Assembly (NCBI RefSeq): GCF_902150065.1
Contig: NC_043990.1
Coordinates: 9,269,639-9,333,638, forward strand
DNA length: 64,000 nucleotides
Direction: 5' to 3'
From: Myripristis murdjan
Taxonomy: Eukaryota > Chordata > Actinopteri > Holocentriformes > Holocentridae
The notes below the pieces were generated by a model, which was not told the DNA's origin, did not search any database, and saw nothing but the letters and a program-made list of their open reading frames with translations. The translations under genes and the position numbers were made by a program. The stretch's first letter is position 1. Each line of letters opens with the position of its first letter. Positions 33,201 through 43,456 of this stretch are shown here, one piece after another.

Positions 33201-33360
33201 GCTGCTTTTTTCAGGTGTTTTAAAGCCTAGTCAAATGTTAGACCCAGTAAAATAAGATGATGATCTATAAATTAATGAAAGCTTTCTCTTTTAAATTCCA
33301 CGGCCACAACAACAAATCAATGACCAAACAAAAACATTAATTTGTCTGCCAATAATTATA
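30271..33360. other. srsf10-gja9 intergenic DNA
   Basis: No gene is supported. A 145-aa minus frame and a 99-aa plus frame overlap at 32211-32661 but show no recognisable domain. A fragment at about 31150-31240 (CATTTCATACACAGGCAA) resembles a common fish repeat tail. AT-rich sequence precedes gja9. Confidence 0.5.
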
Positions 33361-33377
33361 GCACTGCTCGCGTGAAA

Positions 33378-34892
33378 ATGGGAGACTGGAACTTCCTTGG
33401 TGGGATCTTGGAGGAGGTGCACATCCACTCCACCATGGTTGGCAAAATCTGGTTAACCATCCTGTTCATATTCCGGATGCTGGTGTTGGGCGTTGCTGCT
33501 GAGGACGTGTGGAACGACGAGCAGTCAGACTTCATCTGCAACACCGAGCAGCCCGGCTGCCGCAACGTCTGCTACGATGAAGCCTTCCCCATCTCCCTCA
33601 TCCGCTACTGGGTGCTGCAGGTCATTTTTGTGTCCTCACCTTCCCTGGTGTACATGGGTCATGCCATCTACCAGCTGCGGGCTCTGGAGAAGGAGCGTCA
33701 CTGTAAGAAGGTGGCCCTTCGTCGGGAGCTGGAGTCAGTGGATGTGGAGCTGGTGGAGGTACGCAGGCGGATTGAGCGGGAGATGAGGCAGCTGGAGCAG
33801 GGCAAGCTCAACAAGGCACCGCTGAGGGGCTCTTTGTTGCGTACTTATGTGGCCCACATTGTTACTCGCTCAGTGGTGGAGGTTGGCTTCATGATGGGCC
33901 AGTATATCCTCTACGGCCACCACCTGAGCCCTCTCTACAAGTGTGAAAGGGAGCCTTGCCCAAATGTCGTGGACTGCTTTGTCTCCAGACCCACAGAGAA
34001 AACAATTTTCATGATGTTCATGCAGGTGATTGCCTGCCTATCTCTGTTTCTCAGCTTACTTGAGATCATGCACTTGGGCTATAAGAAGCTCAAAAAGGGT
34101 ATATTGGACTATTACCCCCATCTTAAGGATGACCTTGATGACTATTATGGCAACAAATCAAAAAAGAACTCTGTTGTGCATCAGGTTTGCATGGGCACCT
34201 CTGTGGGGCGCAAAAGTACGATTCCAACTGCACCGAGTGGATACACATTACTGCTGGAGAAGCAGGGCAACGGCCCGACTTACCCTCTGCTCAGTGCCTC
34301 ATCTGCCTTCGTTCCCATACAGGGAGACCCTGGAGCAAAGCCGGGCTCTTACAGCCACAAGGACAGCAAGGATATAATGCCAAGTCCCACTGAGCAGAAC
34401 AGCAACTCTAACAACACAAGCAGTGAGACTCGCTCTCCTCCTGTAGACAAACAGGACGAGCCTGAGGATCTTTCCAGGACTTTACCCCATCATGAGGACC
34501 TGGAGTGTGGGAGCTCTGACTATCCCACCCTCCCCACAGCAGACACTTCCTCATGCACCGCCTTGTCAGGCATCGCAAGGAAATCACGAAGGGTAAGTCC
34601 ACCGTGGAACTGCTCCACAGTGATGGAGGGGAACGGTTCAGACAGTGGGGATTCCTACTCCGGGAACATCAAGCCACACAGCAGCTTTGCTGTCCATCGA
34701 ACCAGGACCCTTTCAAAATCTGAGCGCAAGAGACCAAGCCGGCCCCAGAGCCCAGACTCTGCAGGGGAGCTGAGCTCTTTATCTCGGCACAGCCGGGAGA
34801 GCAACAGTCCCACGGCCTCCTCTCCCAAAAGCCGAGTGTCAGCGGCAAGCAGCGCCAGCAGCCGGCGAGCCCCGACCGATCTCCAGATCTAA
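33378..34892 (+). CDS. gja9: Gap junction alpha-9 connexin (Cx59-like), single coding exon
   Basis: From MGDWNFLGG the frame gives 504 aa (human GJA9 is 515). Four membrane spans lie at about residues 20-41, 76-98, 155-178 and 208-234. First-loop cysteines are at 54, 61 and 65 ([14 protein letters not shown]). Second-loop cysteines are at 189, 194 and 200, followed by [11 protein letters not shown]. The cytoplasmic loop has [16 protein letters not shown] and the protein ends RRAPTDLQI, almost the human GJA9 ending RRVPTDLQI; this argues for GJA9 over GJA10. Six connexins form a hemichannel in the plasma membrane; fish relatives serve retinal neurons. The MGDW start was chosen over an upstream in-frame ATG (33342), because a probable acceptor (TATAG, ending 33361) separates them. 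Adjacent mycbp supports identity. Confidence 0.95.
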   Translation: MGDWNFLGGILEEVHIHSTMVGKIWLTILFIFRMLVLGVAAEDVWNDEQSDFICNTEQPGCRNVCYDEAFPISLIRYWVLQVIFVSSPSLVYMGHAIYQLRALEKERHCKKVALRRELESVDVELVEVRRRIEREMRQLEQGKLNKAPLRGSLLRTYVAHIVTRSVVEVGFMMGQYILYGHHLSPLYKCEREPCPNVVDCFVSRPTEKTIFMMFMQVIACLSLFLSLLEIMHLGYKKLKKGILDYYPHLKDDLDDYYGNKSKKNSVVHQVCMGTSVGRKSTIPTAPSGYTLLLEKQGNGPTYPLLSASSAFVPIQGDPGAKPGSYSHKDSKDIMPSPTEQNSNSNNTSSETRSPPVDKQDEPEDLSRTLPHHEDLECGSSDYPTLPTADTSSCTALSGIARKSRRVSPPWNCSTVMEGNGSDSGDSYSGNIKPHSSFAVHRTRTLSKSERKRPSRPQSPDSAGELSSLSRHSRESNSPTASSPKSRVSAASSASSRRAPTDLQI

Positions 34893-35800
34893 ACAGTTGC
34901 CAGCAACGCCACAGAAATTCACTGCTGGCCATGTTTGTTGGCAAGTTATGTGGACCTGATATTGTTTGTACTTTTCATGCTTTTTTTAGTTCTTAAAAAA
35001 AAATCAAAAAAAGGAAGTGAAGAAACCTCTTGCAGCAAAAGTTAAAAAGCTTTTATTAGTGTGGCTATGGATATCCTTTCTTTATAAGAGAGTAAGCCGT
35101 TGATTGTAAAGAACACCCACAACAACTGAGCAGCTGTTAGGCTTAGTGATATTAACATTAAAGCCACAAAACACAAAACATTATTTTGTTTCTTTGTTTA
35201 TCCAGATCTGCTATATAGATTCAGAGGGACATAAATTTTGGGGTTGCATCCTGTAGCACAGTTAAAAACAAAATAATGGAAAACGGAAACATAAAAAAAT
35301 CTATAACGCTGCCTTAGGCACAAATTTTCTGTTACGTAACCTGATATTTTGAATCGATAACATTGTTTTGATGGCTCCAAACTCTGTTCCAGCACGCTTT
35401 AGTGCAGTGTGAACTCTCTACATACCACAATCTATATCTTATTTAGTGTTTACCTGTTTATGTCAGTCCTTCCAAAATAACTTGAAAAATTAAACATTAA
35501 ATGCATGAACTACACAAAACACCCAGATCTGAAAATGTTTGCAACACTTTGAAGGAAAACAAAAAAATATCAAAAAAAACTTTGCATGTTGGGATAAAAT
35601 GCTTAAAATATATTTATATATAAATATATTTTTCAGTTTGTTCTTTTCTATCAGATCTCAATTTTGTATCAGGATGGTTGACAGTGACATGCAATTTATT
35701 GCTTTTACATGATTTTTTTTTTTTTTTTTTTACTTCACACGGAGACATGCTATTTATATCAATTATATATAGTTCTTATGACAAAATAAAGCGATTCTAA
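34893..35800 (+). other. gja9: gja9 3' UTR
   Basis: AT-rich sequence ending at AATAAA (35785-35790), giving a 3' UTR of about 0.9 kb that stops just short of the mycbp 3' end on the other strand. Confidence 0.6.
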
Positions 35801-35933
35801 CAAAGTATCATTATATTTGTGTCAAGTTATTTCAAATCAATGAATGAGTTGCAAAACAAAATCTGTGGTTGAGAACAGAGGAGCATCAGTTTTATACATC
35901 AACAAAATGATGCTGAACGGTGCAAAAGCCATT

Positions 35934-35939
35934 TTTATT
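35934..35939 (-). terminator. mycbp: mycbp poly(A) signal AATAAA
   Basis: AATAAA on the minus strand lies about 145 nt past the mycbp stop and about 150 bp from the gja9 signal on the opposite strand. Confidence 0.65.
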
Positions 35940-36080
35940 AACGAGAAAGAAAAAGTTGCCTTATTGCATAACAAATCTCAACAGTGATCTTACTATACAC
36001 TGTACAGCCATCAGTGGGTAATTAACATATACATATAACATTTTTTTTTTTTTTTTGAAAAGCAACAACCAAACTCCTCT

Positions 36081-38374
36081 CTACTCGGCTGCTCCTTCTT
36101 CAGGCGGCGATTCATACTGCGACAACTGAGGAATAATACATTTGCAGATTTAATTTACAACATTCAAAATAATGATATGAATACTAAACTAATGATACAA
36201 ACTGTGAGTATTTTGGAGGACATTTCTCCAGCTTCTCACCCTGTTTCTCAGCTCTTTGTTCTCCTCCATGAGCAGCTCACACTTCTGCTGAAGCTCGGCC
36301 ACTTCCACGCGAAGGGCCTCGGCACTGGCTGGCTCTGAGTCGGCCGCACCGAGGTGGAGCTTCACAAAACTGTGTGTGTGTGTGTGAAGGTCCATGTAGT
36401 CTCTTGAACATTCAGAATAATCTGCAGCTGTGACATAGCTTAATGGGTGAGGTATGGTGCTGACTCTGCCTCGCAACAGCAGGCTAACACACATAAAGGC
36501 CTAAACATACCCAAAGGCAGTGTGATACTTGTTTGATCAGCACCTGTGCCTTTGGAGCTGGTTTGGATTCAGAGTTTTGTTCGTGGACAAACTACAGAAG
36601 AAGTTTGAGCCGACCTCCACTAGGTCAAGACAGATAATTAGATGGACAGATGATCTTTATTTAAATTTGCCTTTGGGTTCACAAGTTGATTAAAACGCAT
36701 CATAGAAAATCAAAATACATACAACAGTAAGATTATACATTATCACATCTATTTTAGATATACATATTCTTTTTTATCAATATTTTGCAGATATATTTCA
36801 TTATACATACATTCTATGCAAAGGTTCAAAGGTGACAGGTCTATAAATATTCTATAGATATATTTTAGTTTTTATTACTCATAGGGTATGCATAGTTTTT
36901 TCTTTTTTTCCTATATTGATCCGCCTTATTTATGTTGTTACTTGTTGTGTTTATTTTTCTGAAAGATATATATTTCTCATAGTGCTAAGAAGTATATTTT
37001 GTGTCATCTACAATTGTCCCTGTGCAATGTCTGTACAACCTGATGCTGGAACACAGGAATTTACAATTTTGGGATCAATAAAATGCATCTATCTATCCAC
37101 CTATAATAATAACACAACATGCAGAGTACAGACAACAATAATGGTCATGGTTCCAGTGTGAATGCTGTTTATGAGATTAGCAGAGTTATTGCATTTGGTT
37201 TGAAAGACTTTTATAAATGTTCTCAGTTGCTGCAGTAGCTCTATAGCGCCCTCCCAAGGGCAGTTTTATGAATTCTTTAAAACGCGATCAGAATCAGACA
37301 AAATTTGTCCTGCTTTTTGTTTTAGCTGCATTTTATATGAACATCCTCGTAATCTCTGCTCTTTCCCAGTAATGTTACTGGCTATGTTTATAATTCTGGA
37401 TAGTCTATTTTTGCACTTGGACCCTGGGTGCTCCTATATCATGTACACATATTAAAAGTTAAAACACTTTAAGCAAGATTCTGTAAACTGTCTCTAAAAT
37501 TTCCTTGCTTAGATCATATGAATCCAACTTGTTGATTAGATACAAGCATTGCATTGCCTTTTTTAAAAAAAAAAAAAAAAGAAAAAAAAAAAAAGAAAAG
37601 ATGTATTCTTTGTTGGCTGTAAAATTGCCATCAAAAAGGTTCCTAGATATTCAAACTCCTCTACTGCTTCACTGATCAGAACAGGTGGAAAATAACGGCA
37701 AGTATTGTGGTGACTCATAATAACCAGCTCCTTGAAAGAAATCCCTGCTCACTACGCCACTCTGCTGGCCAATGTACTGTACTTGTAAAACTGTGAGTGT
37801 AGTCCTGAGTTACTAACACCAGGATACACCAATACACAGGCTGGGTTTGTGAATGTGTCCTGTGACTGTGAGGTTAACCTGACCAAAGCAAACAGCGCTG
37901 CACTAATATACTTGAGTACTCTATTTCCACCCTCAGCAAGCCACAAACACAACAAGTTTACCTTACCTTGGCCCAGGACATTGCCCAAAAATATATATGT
38001 ATAGACAGAAGAGGAGCCTCTGGACTTTCGTCAGGCACACTCGCACTGAGCCAAAGATGTTAACTTAAAATGCCTTTATTGGTTAGAGTATATCAAAGAT
38101 AAAATAATACAAACGTCAGGGGAACGCCAACCGGTTAAACTCGCACTGGGTCTTCCTCCGGGTGTGGCTGGAGAGAGCAGTCCTCTTTCCAATAAAGACA
38201 TCCACCCAATAAAGGCATCTTAACTTTCACCTTAGGCTCAAAAGCCTCCTCTGCTCTTGCTGATCATTTTGACCTCAAGAGCACCATGCATTTACCTGGA
38301 GTTTACTACCTAACAACTGTTTGCACCTAGTATTATTTCCTTTTGTTTCTGAGACCCCCCCCCCCCCCCCCAAA

Positions 38375-38405
<31 letters not shown>

Positions 38406-38606
38406 CAAAACAAAACAAAACAAAACAAAAAAACATATATTCTCGTGACTCTATTAATAAACAGTCTTACTTGAGTAGAGTGGGACAAAGTTAGTCCTGG
38501 TGTCTGTTACTTGTAAAGAGATATCTCTAAAAAGGATACTCCAAGGCATTATTAGGTTTATCCGTCTCCTCGTAAAGTGCCACCAGGACTGTAAGAAGGA
38601 AATAAA

Positions 38607-38637
<31 letters not shown>

Positions 38638-39099
38638 CAGAGCACAGACTATAGTGGGTGACAAGTCACAAAATGGACTTAAAATGAACTAATAGCAAAA
38701 AGCTTTAGTATGTGTATTTCCTGCAATATTTATTAAAGTACCCACCACTGATGAGACTGTCAAGGACCCCAGCTTTTTCCAGGTATCTCCTGAACTGCTC
38801 TCTTTTCGACTCGGAGCCCTGAAAACAAAAGAAAAACATCACTAATTTCGCACATAGGGACATTTATTTCCCCTAGGATATTTTGCCGATAGACATGCTA
38901 ATATTTTGGTTTATCTGTGTGTATCCCAGCCTGAGGAGAGGAAGCAGGTGTCGAGTTTGTGTTGATTGGCTCGCATTTTGGTGTGTAGTTGCCGGAGAAG
39001 ACGAGCTTTAACACGGAGCAGCGACAAAAACCTCGCCCTAAACGAGACGTTGAGCTTCACTAAAGGATATTCCCGCATACTCACTCTGTAATGCGCCAT
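36081..39099 (-). CDS. mycbp: c-Myc-binding protein (AMY-1), five coding exons
   Basis: Minus-strand exons 39085-39099, 38746-38818, 38540-38588, 36240-36369 and 36081-36125 join into 103 aa, exactly the human MYCBP length. The sequence starts MAHYR (human MAHYK), continues KREQFRRYLEKAGVLD and VLVALYEETDKPNNALDF, and has a C-terminal coiled coil ending LLMEENKELRNRLSQYE. MYCBP is a small adaptor that binds the MYC N-terminus and A-kinase anchoring proteins; its algal relative FAP174 is a flagellar protein. Intron 3 (36370-38539) begins GTATCCTTTT, a U12-type donor. The promoter carries an RFX-type X-box. The gene is tail-to-tail with gja9. Confidence 0.96.
36900..37113 (+). mobile_element. 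LINE 3' tail ending in (ATCT)n
   Basis: It ends GGGATCAATAAAATGCATCT followed by ATCTATCCACC, the typical 3' terminus of fish L2/Rex-like LINEs with a tetranucleotide tail. The 5' boundary is a guess. Confidence 0.55.
37138..37463 (+). repeat. Dispersed repeat copy B (partner of 19755-20045)
   Basis: Aligns with the reverse complement of 19755-20045. It begins GGTTCCAGTGTGAATG and ends ATGTACACATATTAAAAGTT. Copy B retains about 35 nt missing from copy A. Family unassigned. Confidence 0.75.
38356..38431. repeat. Poly-C and (CAAAA)n tract
   Basis: About 16 C residues are followed by an A run and about ten CAAAA units. Confidence 0.9.
38606..38638. repeat. (ATG)n microsatellite
   Basis: About eleven ATG/GAT units in intron 2 of mycbp; produces a spurious poly-His frame on the minus strand. 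Confidence 0.9.
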
Positions 39100-39211
39100 G
39101 AATGCGACGTTTTATGGTTAAATCTGACGATACTGAGTGATTGCCGCTCCCTGTCCGCAGCTGGGCTGGACGCTGTCTCAACCGACTCTCCACTCCGCGG
39201 CGCGTGGAGCC

Positions 39212-39225
39212 GTTGCCATAACAAC
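39212..39225 (-). promoter_or_regulatory. mycbp: RFX X-box in mycbp promoter
   Basis: GTTGCCATAACAAC (plus strand) differs by one base from the X-box form GTNRCC-AT-RGYAAC. One half-site, GGCAAC on the minus strand, is perfect. It lies about 113 bp upstream of the mycbp ATG, the usual window for X-boxes in ciliary genes. Confidence 0.55.
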
Positions 39226-39555
39226 GCATGACAACAATCCAGGGGCTGAGTGGAAGTGACGTTTAAGAAAGTACTTTTTTTTAATTATTATTATTATTAT
39301 TATTTTTTTTATTTTAGTTTCCTCATGATTTCTAATGTTTTAAGAAAGCGAGAAAGACAACTTTTGATATGTGAATTTGAATTGTTTCTGCGTGTGAAGG
39401 ATTTTGTTGTTTTTTTGTTGACGCTGTTGTACTCTGAGCTGGTATTTGAATTAAAAAAAGCTTCGAATTAAAACAAACAAACAAAAAGCTAAAATGGGAC
39501 GAGAGAAGAGCAGTCAGCCTGTAGGGTGATCTCACATACACATACACACTTACAC

Positions 39556-39556
<1 letters not shown>

Positions 39557-39617
<61 letters not shown>
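39557..39617. repeat. (GATA)n microsatellite
   Basis: About fifteen pure tetranucleotide units that grade into the degenerate GATAA-rich array. Confidence 0.93.
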
Positions 39618-40007
39618 GATAAGATAATAAAAATCTAAAACGATAAAAATGTTAATAAAAAGATGATAAGATGATAAAAAATCTAAAATGATTAAAAAGT
39701 GATAAGAAAAAGATGATAAGATGACAAAAAAGATTATATGATTATATAAAATCATACAATGACAAAAAGTTGACACGATATAAAGGATGTTAGGATAATA
39801 AAAAATATAAGATGATAAAAATGGTAAGAAAAAGATTATACGATGATAAAAAAAGATGATAAGATATAGAAAATATAAGATGATAAAAATGATAAGAAAA
39901 GATAATGAGATGATACAAAAAGATATGAAGAGATAATTTGCAAAAACAGATAAAAGCCATTCTTAAAGTGAATACACCTTTTTCACTGATACTGCTTGGA
40001 GTACACA

Positions 40008-40014
<7 letters not shown>

Positions 40015-40066
<52 letters not shown>
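40015..40066. repeat. (CA)n microsatellite
   Basis: A pure CA run of about 26 units, extended on the left by interrupted CA/TACA units from about 39994. Confidence 0.93.
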
Positions 40067-40067
<1 letters not shown>

Positions 40068-40287
40068 GCATGATTTAGGATAATAAACATTATGCCAGGC
40101 AAAATAAACATATAAAAAACAGAAATAAATATAAAGTAAATTTTAATAAAATTCAAAAAAGTTTAAAAAGTCTTAATAAATTGAAATGGAGATATCTTTT
40201 TTTGCAAATGAACTCTTCATATAATCATAAAAAATGAGAGAAGATTATTTTAAAAAAATAAGATGATAAAAAACATGATTCAAGATG

Positions 40288-40400
40288 ATAATAAAATATA
40301 TTCATTCATTCATCTGCTAAACCGCTTATCCTCACTAGGGTCGCGGGGGGGTGCTGGAGCCTATCCCAGCGCTCATAGGGCGAAGGCATAATAAAATATA
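40288..40400. mobile_element. Short retroposed repeat with 13-bp target duplication
   Basis: An 87-bp insert (40301-40387) containing CCGCTTATCCTCACTAGGGT and GGAGCCTATCCCAGC, a widespread fish repeat tail. It is bounded by identical copies of ATAATAAAATATA (40288-40300 and 40388-40400). A perfect 13-bp direct repeat indicates target-primed retroposition of a SINE/LINE 3' end. Confidence 0.85.
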
Positions 40401-40548
40401 TGATAAAAAAAAATTAAGAAAATGATGATATGATAAAAAAAAAAATAATAATAATAAGATAATAAATGGATGATAAAACAAAAAAAAAAAAGATTATTGT
40501 ACGATGCTAAAAATATTAAAGAATAACGAGAGGTATGTTCGGTTTATT

Positions 40549-40849
40549 GAGGGGGCGGGGCTTCCAGGCTAGTGACCAGGGGTAGCCCCGCCCCCTCGGT
40601 TCCAGCAGCGTTCTAACATAAGACATATGGAACGGCTGCAATCGCGAGCCCGTCGGATGGGCCGGCTCTCAGATCAGATGTGAACACCCGTCATGTGACC
40701 GGCTTTGTTTCCTGTTAGGGAAAAGAAGAAGAAGGAGAAAAAAACAGCTTCTTGCCCCCTGTGATAAGAAGCGATACTGTGTGTGTTTTCCACTTTTCCA
40801 CTTTCGGTACCGGAGCCGCTGAGCCTCTGTCCTCCCCAGCCTCTGTAAG
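40549..40849 (+). promoter_or_regulatory. slc17a5: slc17a5 promoter and non-coding first exon
   Basis: A GC-rich island carries two inverted GC boxes (40549-40562 and 40584-40597, a perfect 14-bp inverted repeat) and a GTCATGTGAC motif (40690-40699). The presumed leader ends CTCTGTAAG/GTGAGC at 40849. The exon would splice to 44244, where TTCAGCAG precedes the start-codon exon. Confidence 0.6.
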
Positions 40850-41077
40850 GTGAGCAGCCGTTAAATTCAAAATATTCTGTATGCTAGGTTTGTGTAGCCG
40901 TTAACCTTATGTGAACGACCAGAGCAAGGTTCATTTAATCTCAAGTAACCTGTACTACCCTGTGTGTGTGTTTTTTTTTTTTATATGTATATGTATATGT
41001 TTGTTTTTCATGTCATGACAGAAGGGTTTTTCAGTGAACCTACAATTTGCTATACCCCAAATATCTTTTAAGTGTGT

Positions 41078-41534
41078 ACTCAGTGTCCACTCTATACAGT
41101 CTAATGCAGTTCAGTGCAACAGCTCTGCCATAAATTCTATCTTTTAATAAAATTTATAATGTTCAGTTTTTGTGAACATTGTGGTGAATGTGTAAATTTA
41201 ATTCTGTGTTTATTACAGAGGTTGTAGTTTTCAGGGGTCTTGTACTGGACTACATTATATTGAGAGCTGTTTCTACTTTTGTGTCCTCCCTTATATATAT
41301 ATACATGAGGGGGACATAATAGTGGAAACAGCTTTCAATGAAATGTATTCCAGTACAACAGCAGCACTAACTATGGGCTCAGTGCCAAATATAAAATTGA
41401 ATGAACACCTCTACTACTGAGCCAAAAAGAAAACCTGAGCATTATAGGCAGCAGAAAAGTAAACTTCATGGCAGAACAGCTGGATTAGATTGGATTAGAT
41501 TTTACAGCTGAATTTAATACAGTGGCCACTGAGT
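41078..41534. mobile_element. 457-bp foldback element in slc17a5 intron 1
   Basis: The ends ACTCAGTGTCCACT and AGTGGCCACTGAGT are inverted copies with one mismatch. The inversion continues inward at lower identity. It includes the central block TTGTACTGGACTACATT versus AATGTATTCCAGTACAA around 41238-41358, where GAGAGCTGTTTCTAC pairs with GTGGAAACAGCTTTC. The termini resemble the abundant vertebrate element beginning CACTCAGTGGCCACT. It is non-coding. Confidence 0.7.
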
Positions 41535-42040
41535 TGATAACACTAATATTTGGTTGCCGCTCTTTATGTGAATGATCTGTCTCAGACCTTTACAGAGCTA
41601 TGCTTACATCACTTGAAGTAACCTGTCCTGTCTTGTCAGAATCTGAAACACTCTGTTGCTCCTTGAGGTGAAATTGTGTTTTATATGTCTGCTTTTCATG
41701 TGGTTACATTGTAATGACAGAGGCGTTATTCCATTGACTTTTGAACACTGACGCTGATAATGTGTTATAGTTTAAGCTACTTTTGATAAAAAGCTATTTC
41801 ACAGGATAGTCTAGTGTTGGTTGGTATGACCTGAAATTACAGATCTAGTAATCTGTCTATAACAACATTCTGCCTCAAGCACAAGGATAATTTAAAATCA
41901 TGAAAGAATGCATTACTTTGTTTGTTCATATCCATACTCGCAGTTTAGATTATTTAGACAAGTCATGATGAGGCGAGTGAAAACCTCAGCTTTTCCCTGT
42001 GGTCAAAAAATATCTACCGGCCTTCGTAAAAGGGGCTTTT

Positions 42041-42075
42041 AAAACTACTACTACTACTACTACTACTACTACTGC

Positions 42076-42112
<37 letters not shown>
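42041..42112. repeat. (CTA)n and (AAT)n microsatellite
   Basis: About ten CTA units followed by about fourteen AAT units in slc17a5 intron 1. Confidence 0.9.
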
Positions 42113-42114
<2 letters not shown>

Positions 42115-42760
42115 ATAAATAAGTATTGAAAACACTTTTCATAGTATGGAAGGACACTGTATAGTTGAGCACCAACAATCCAAGTCACTTTCTGTTAAAA
42201 AAAGGGGAAATAAGAATTATTGTACCAATTTTCCACTAACAGAAACTTGCACTGAATAGGTTGCTATGGTAACAGACCATATTACAACACACCCAACAAA
42301 GTGCATCCACTGTATGAGAGCCCTGTAACCACACGCTTACCTGGTGAAGTAATGAATATACTTTGTAATTTGTAGAATTCATATTGTTATCCCAAATCTC
42401 TGAATGAAAAAAAGTTATTTTTGCAAGTGAGAACATTGGAAATGGTAGTGTGTTTTTTTTCTCCTTGATGTAGAAAAAACAAATCAAAACCAAAACCAAA
42501 ATTGCAACCCAAAAACTGCAATGACATCACTAGCTCTTCTGCTGTATTTCTGGATGTGTTTCATTTCTTCAGCTTGCACTTTTTAACATAATGTTAAGAG
42601 GGCAGAAGTTACCTGCTGGCGTGTTCTGCTATTGGAAAGAGCAGTACACCTCAGGTCCAGCAGTGCTGGCACAATGTGCCATAATGTGAATTATAATGGG
42701 TGAATCATTGTAGAAATGAGAAGTGAGGTGTGCTACACCGCCAGGAATCACATGAGAGGG

Positions 42761-42762
<2 letters not shown>

Positions 42763-42798
<36 letters not shown>
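42763..42798. repeat. (CA)n microsatellite
   Basis: About eighteen CA units in slc17a5 intron 1. Confidence 0.9.
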
Positions 42799-42803
<5 letters not shown>

Positions 42804-43349
42804 ACAAACACACTCTACAGACCTGTGTCACATTAACACTGTGGTTACTTTATGTTGCACTAAGTTGTCAGATGAACTGGCATGGGGCATACAACAGAAG
42901 GTTTTGATCGCCAGGATATTTAAAAAAGTGACAGGTAGGCTAGTTTAGGTCTGGTATACTGGATGTTATGAACACACTTTTTTTTTCATTTGTGTCTGTT
43001 TGTATTTCAACCCTTATACATTTTAATTATAATGTGTGTTTGTTCTCTCCCTTAGTTTTATTTATAATGCTTTTATGTTCTGTTTCCTCAGCACCATTGA
43101 ATATTAGGACTGGGTGACAGAAACTGTCTGTCTTTTTTTTTTATAATATATATGATTCAACTTGTAAGTATATATATATATAAAATATACACAGATATAT
43201 GTAATTTTTCAGATTTATCATCAGATATCACACTCCTTTTTGCTGAAATCCACAGTATTATTGGTTAATTCAGTCAGAGCTTTGCACTGGAATCTCCGCA
43301 TTCTTCTGTGCCGACATCATGCTAGTCAGCACAACACTGGTCTTGATAT

Positions 43350-43380
43350 CTACACACATATACACACACATACACACACG

Positions 43381-43418
<38 letters not shown>

Positions 43419-43456
43419 TAGACAGACACACACAGACACACACACACACACACAGA
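43350..43456. repeat. Compound CA/GACA microsatellite
   Basis: CA runs interrupted by CG, TA and GACA units over about 105 bp in slc17a5 intron 1. Confidence 0.9.

Larger units (their letters stand above)
36370..38539 (-). other. mycbp: U12-type (minor) intron 3 of mycbp, GT-AG
   Basis: On the minus strand the donor reads GA/GTATCCTTTT, a perfect match to the U12 5' consensus. Near the acceptor, CCTTCAC lies about 13 nt upstream of the CAG and can serve as a weak U12 branch point (consensus CCTTRAC). The last stretch is a (CA)n run rather than a polypyrimidine tract, as U12 introns tolerate. The intron also holds a LINE tail, repeat copy B, poly-C and (CAAAA)n. Confidence 0.75.
39240..40540. 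other. AT-rich spacer between divergent mycbp and slc17a5 promoters
   Basis: No gene. It is made of (TTA)n, (GATA)n at 39557-39617, a long degenerate array of GATAAGATGATAAAAA-like units (39617-40500), a (CA)n run and a short retroposed insert at 40301-40387. Confidence 0.7.
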
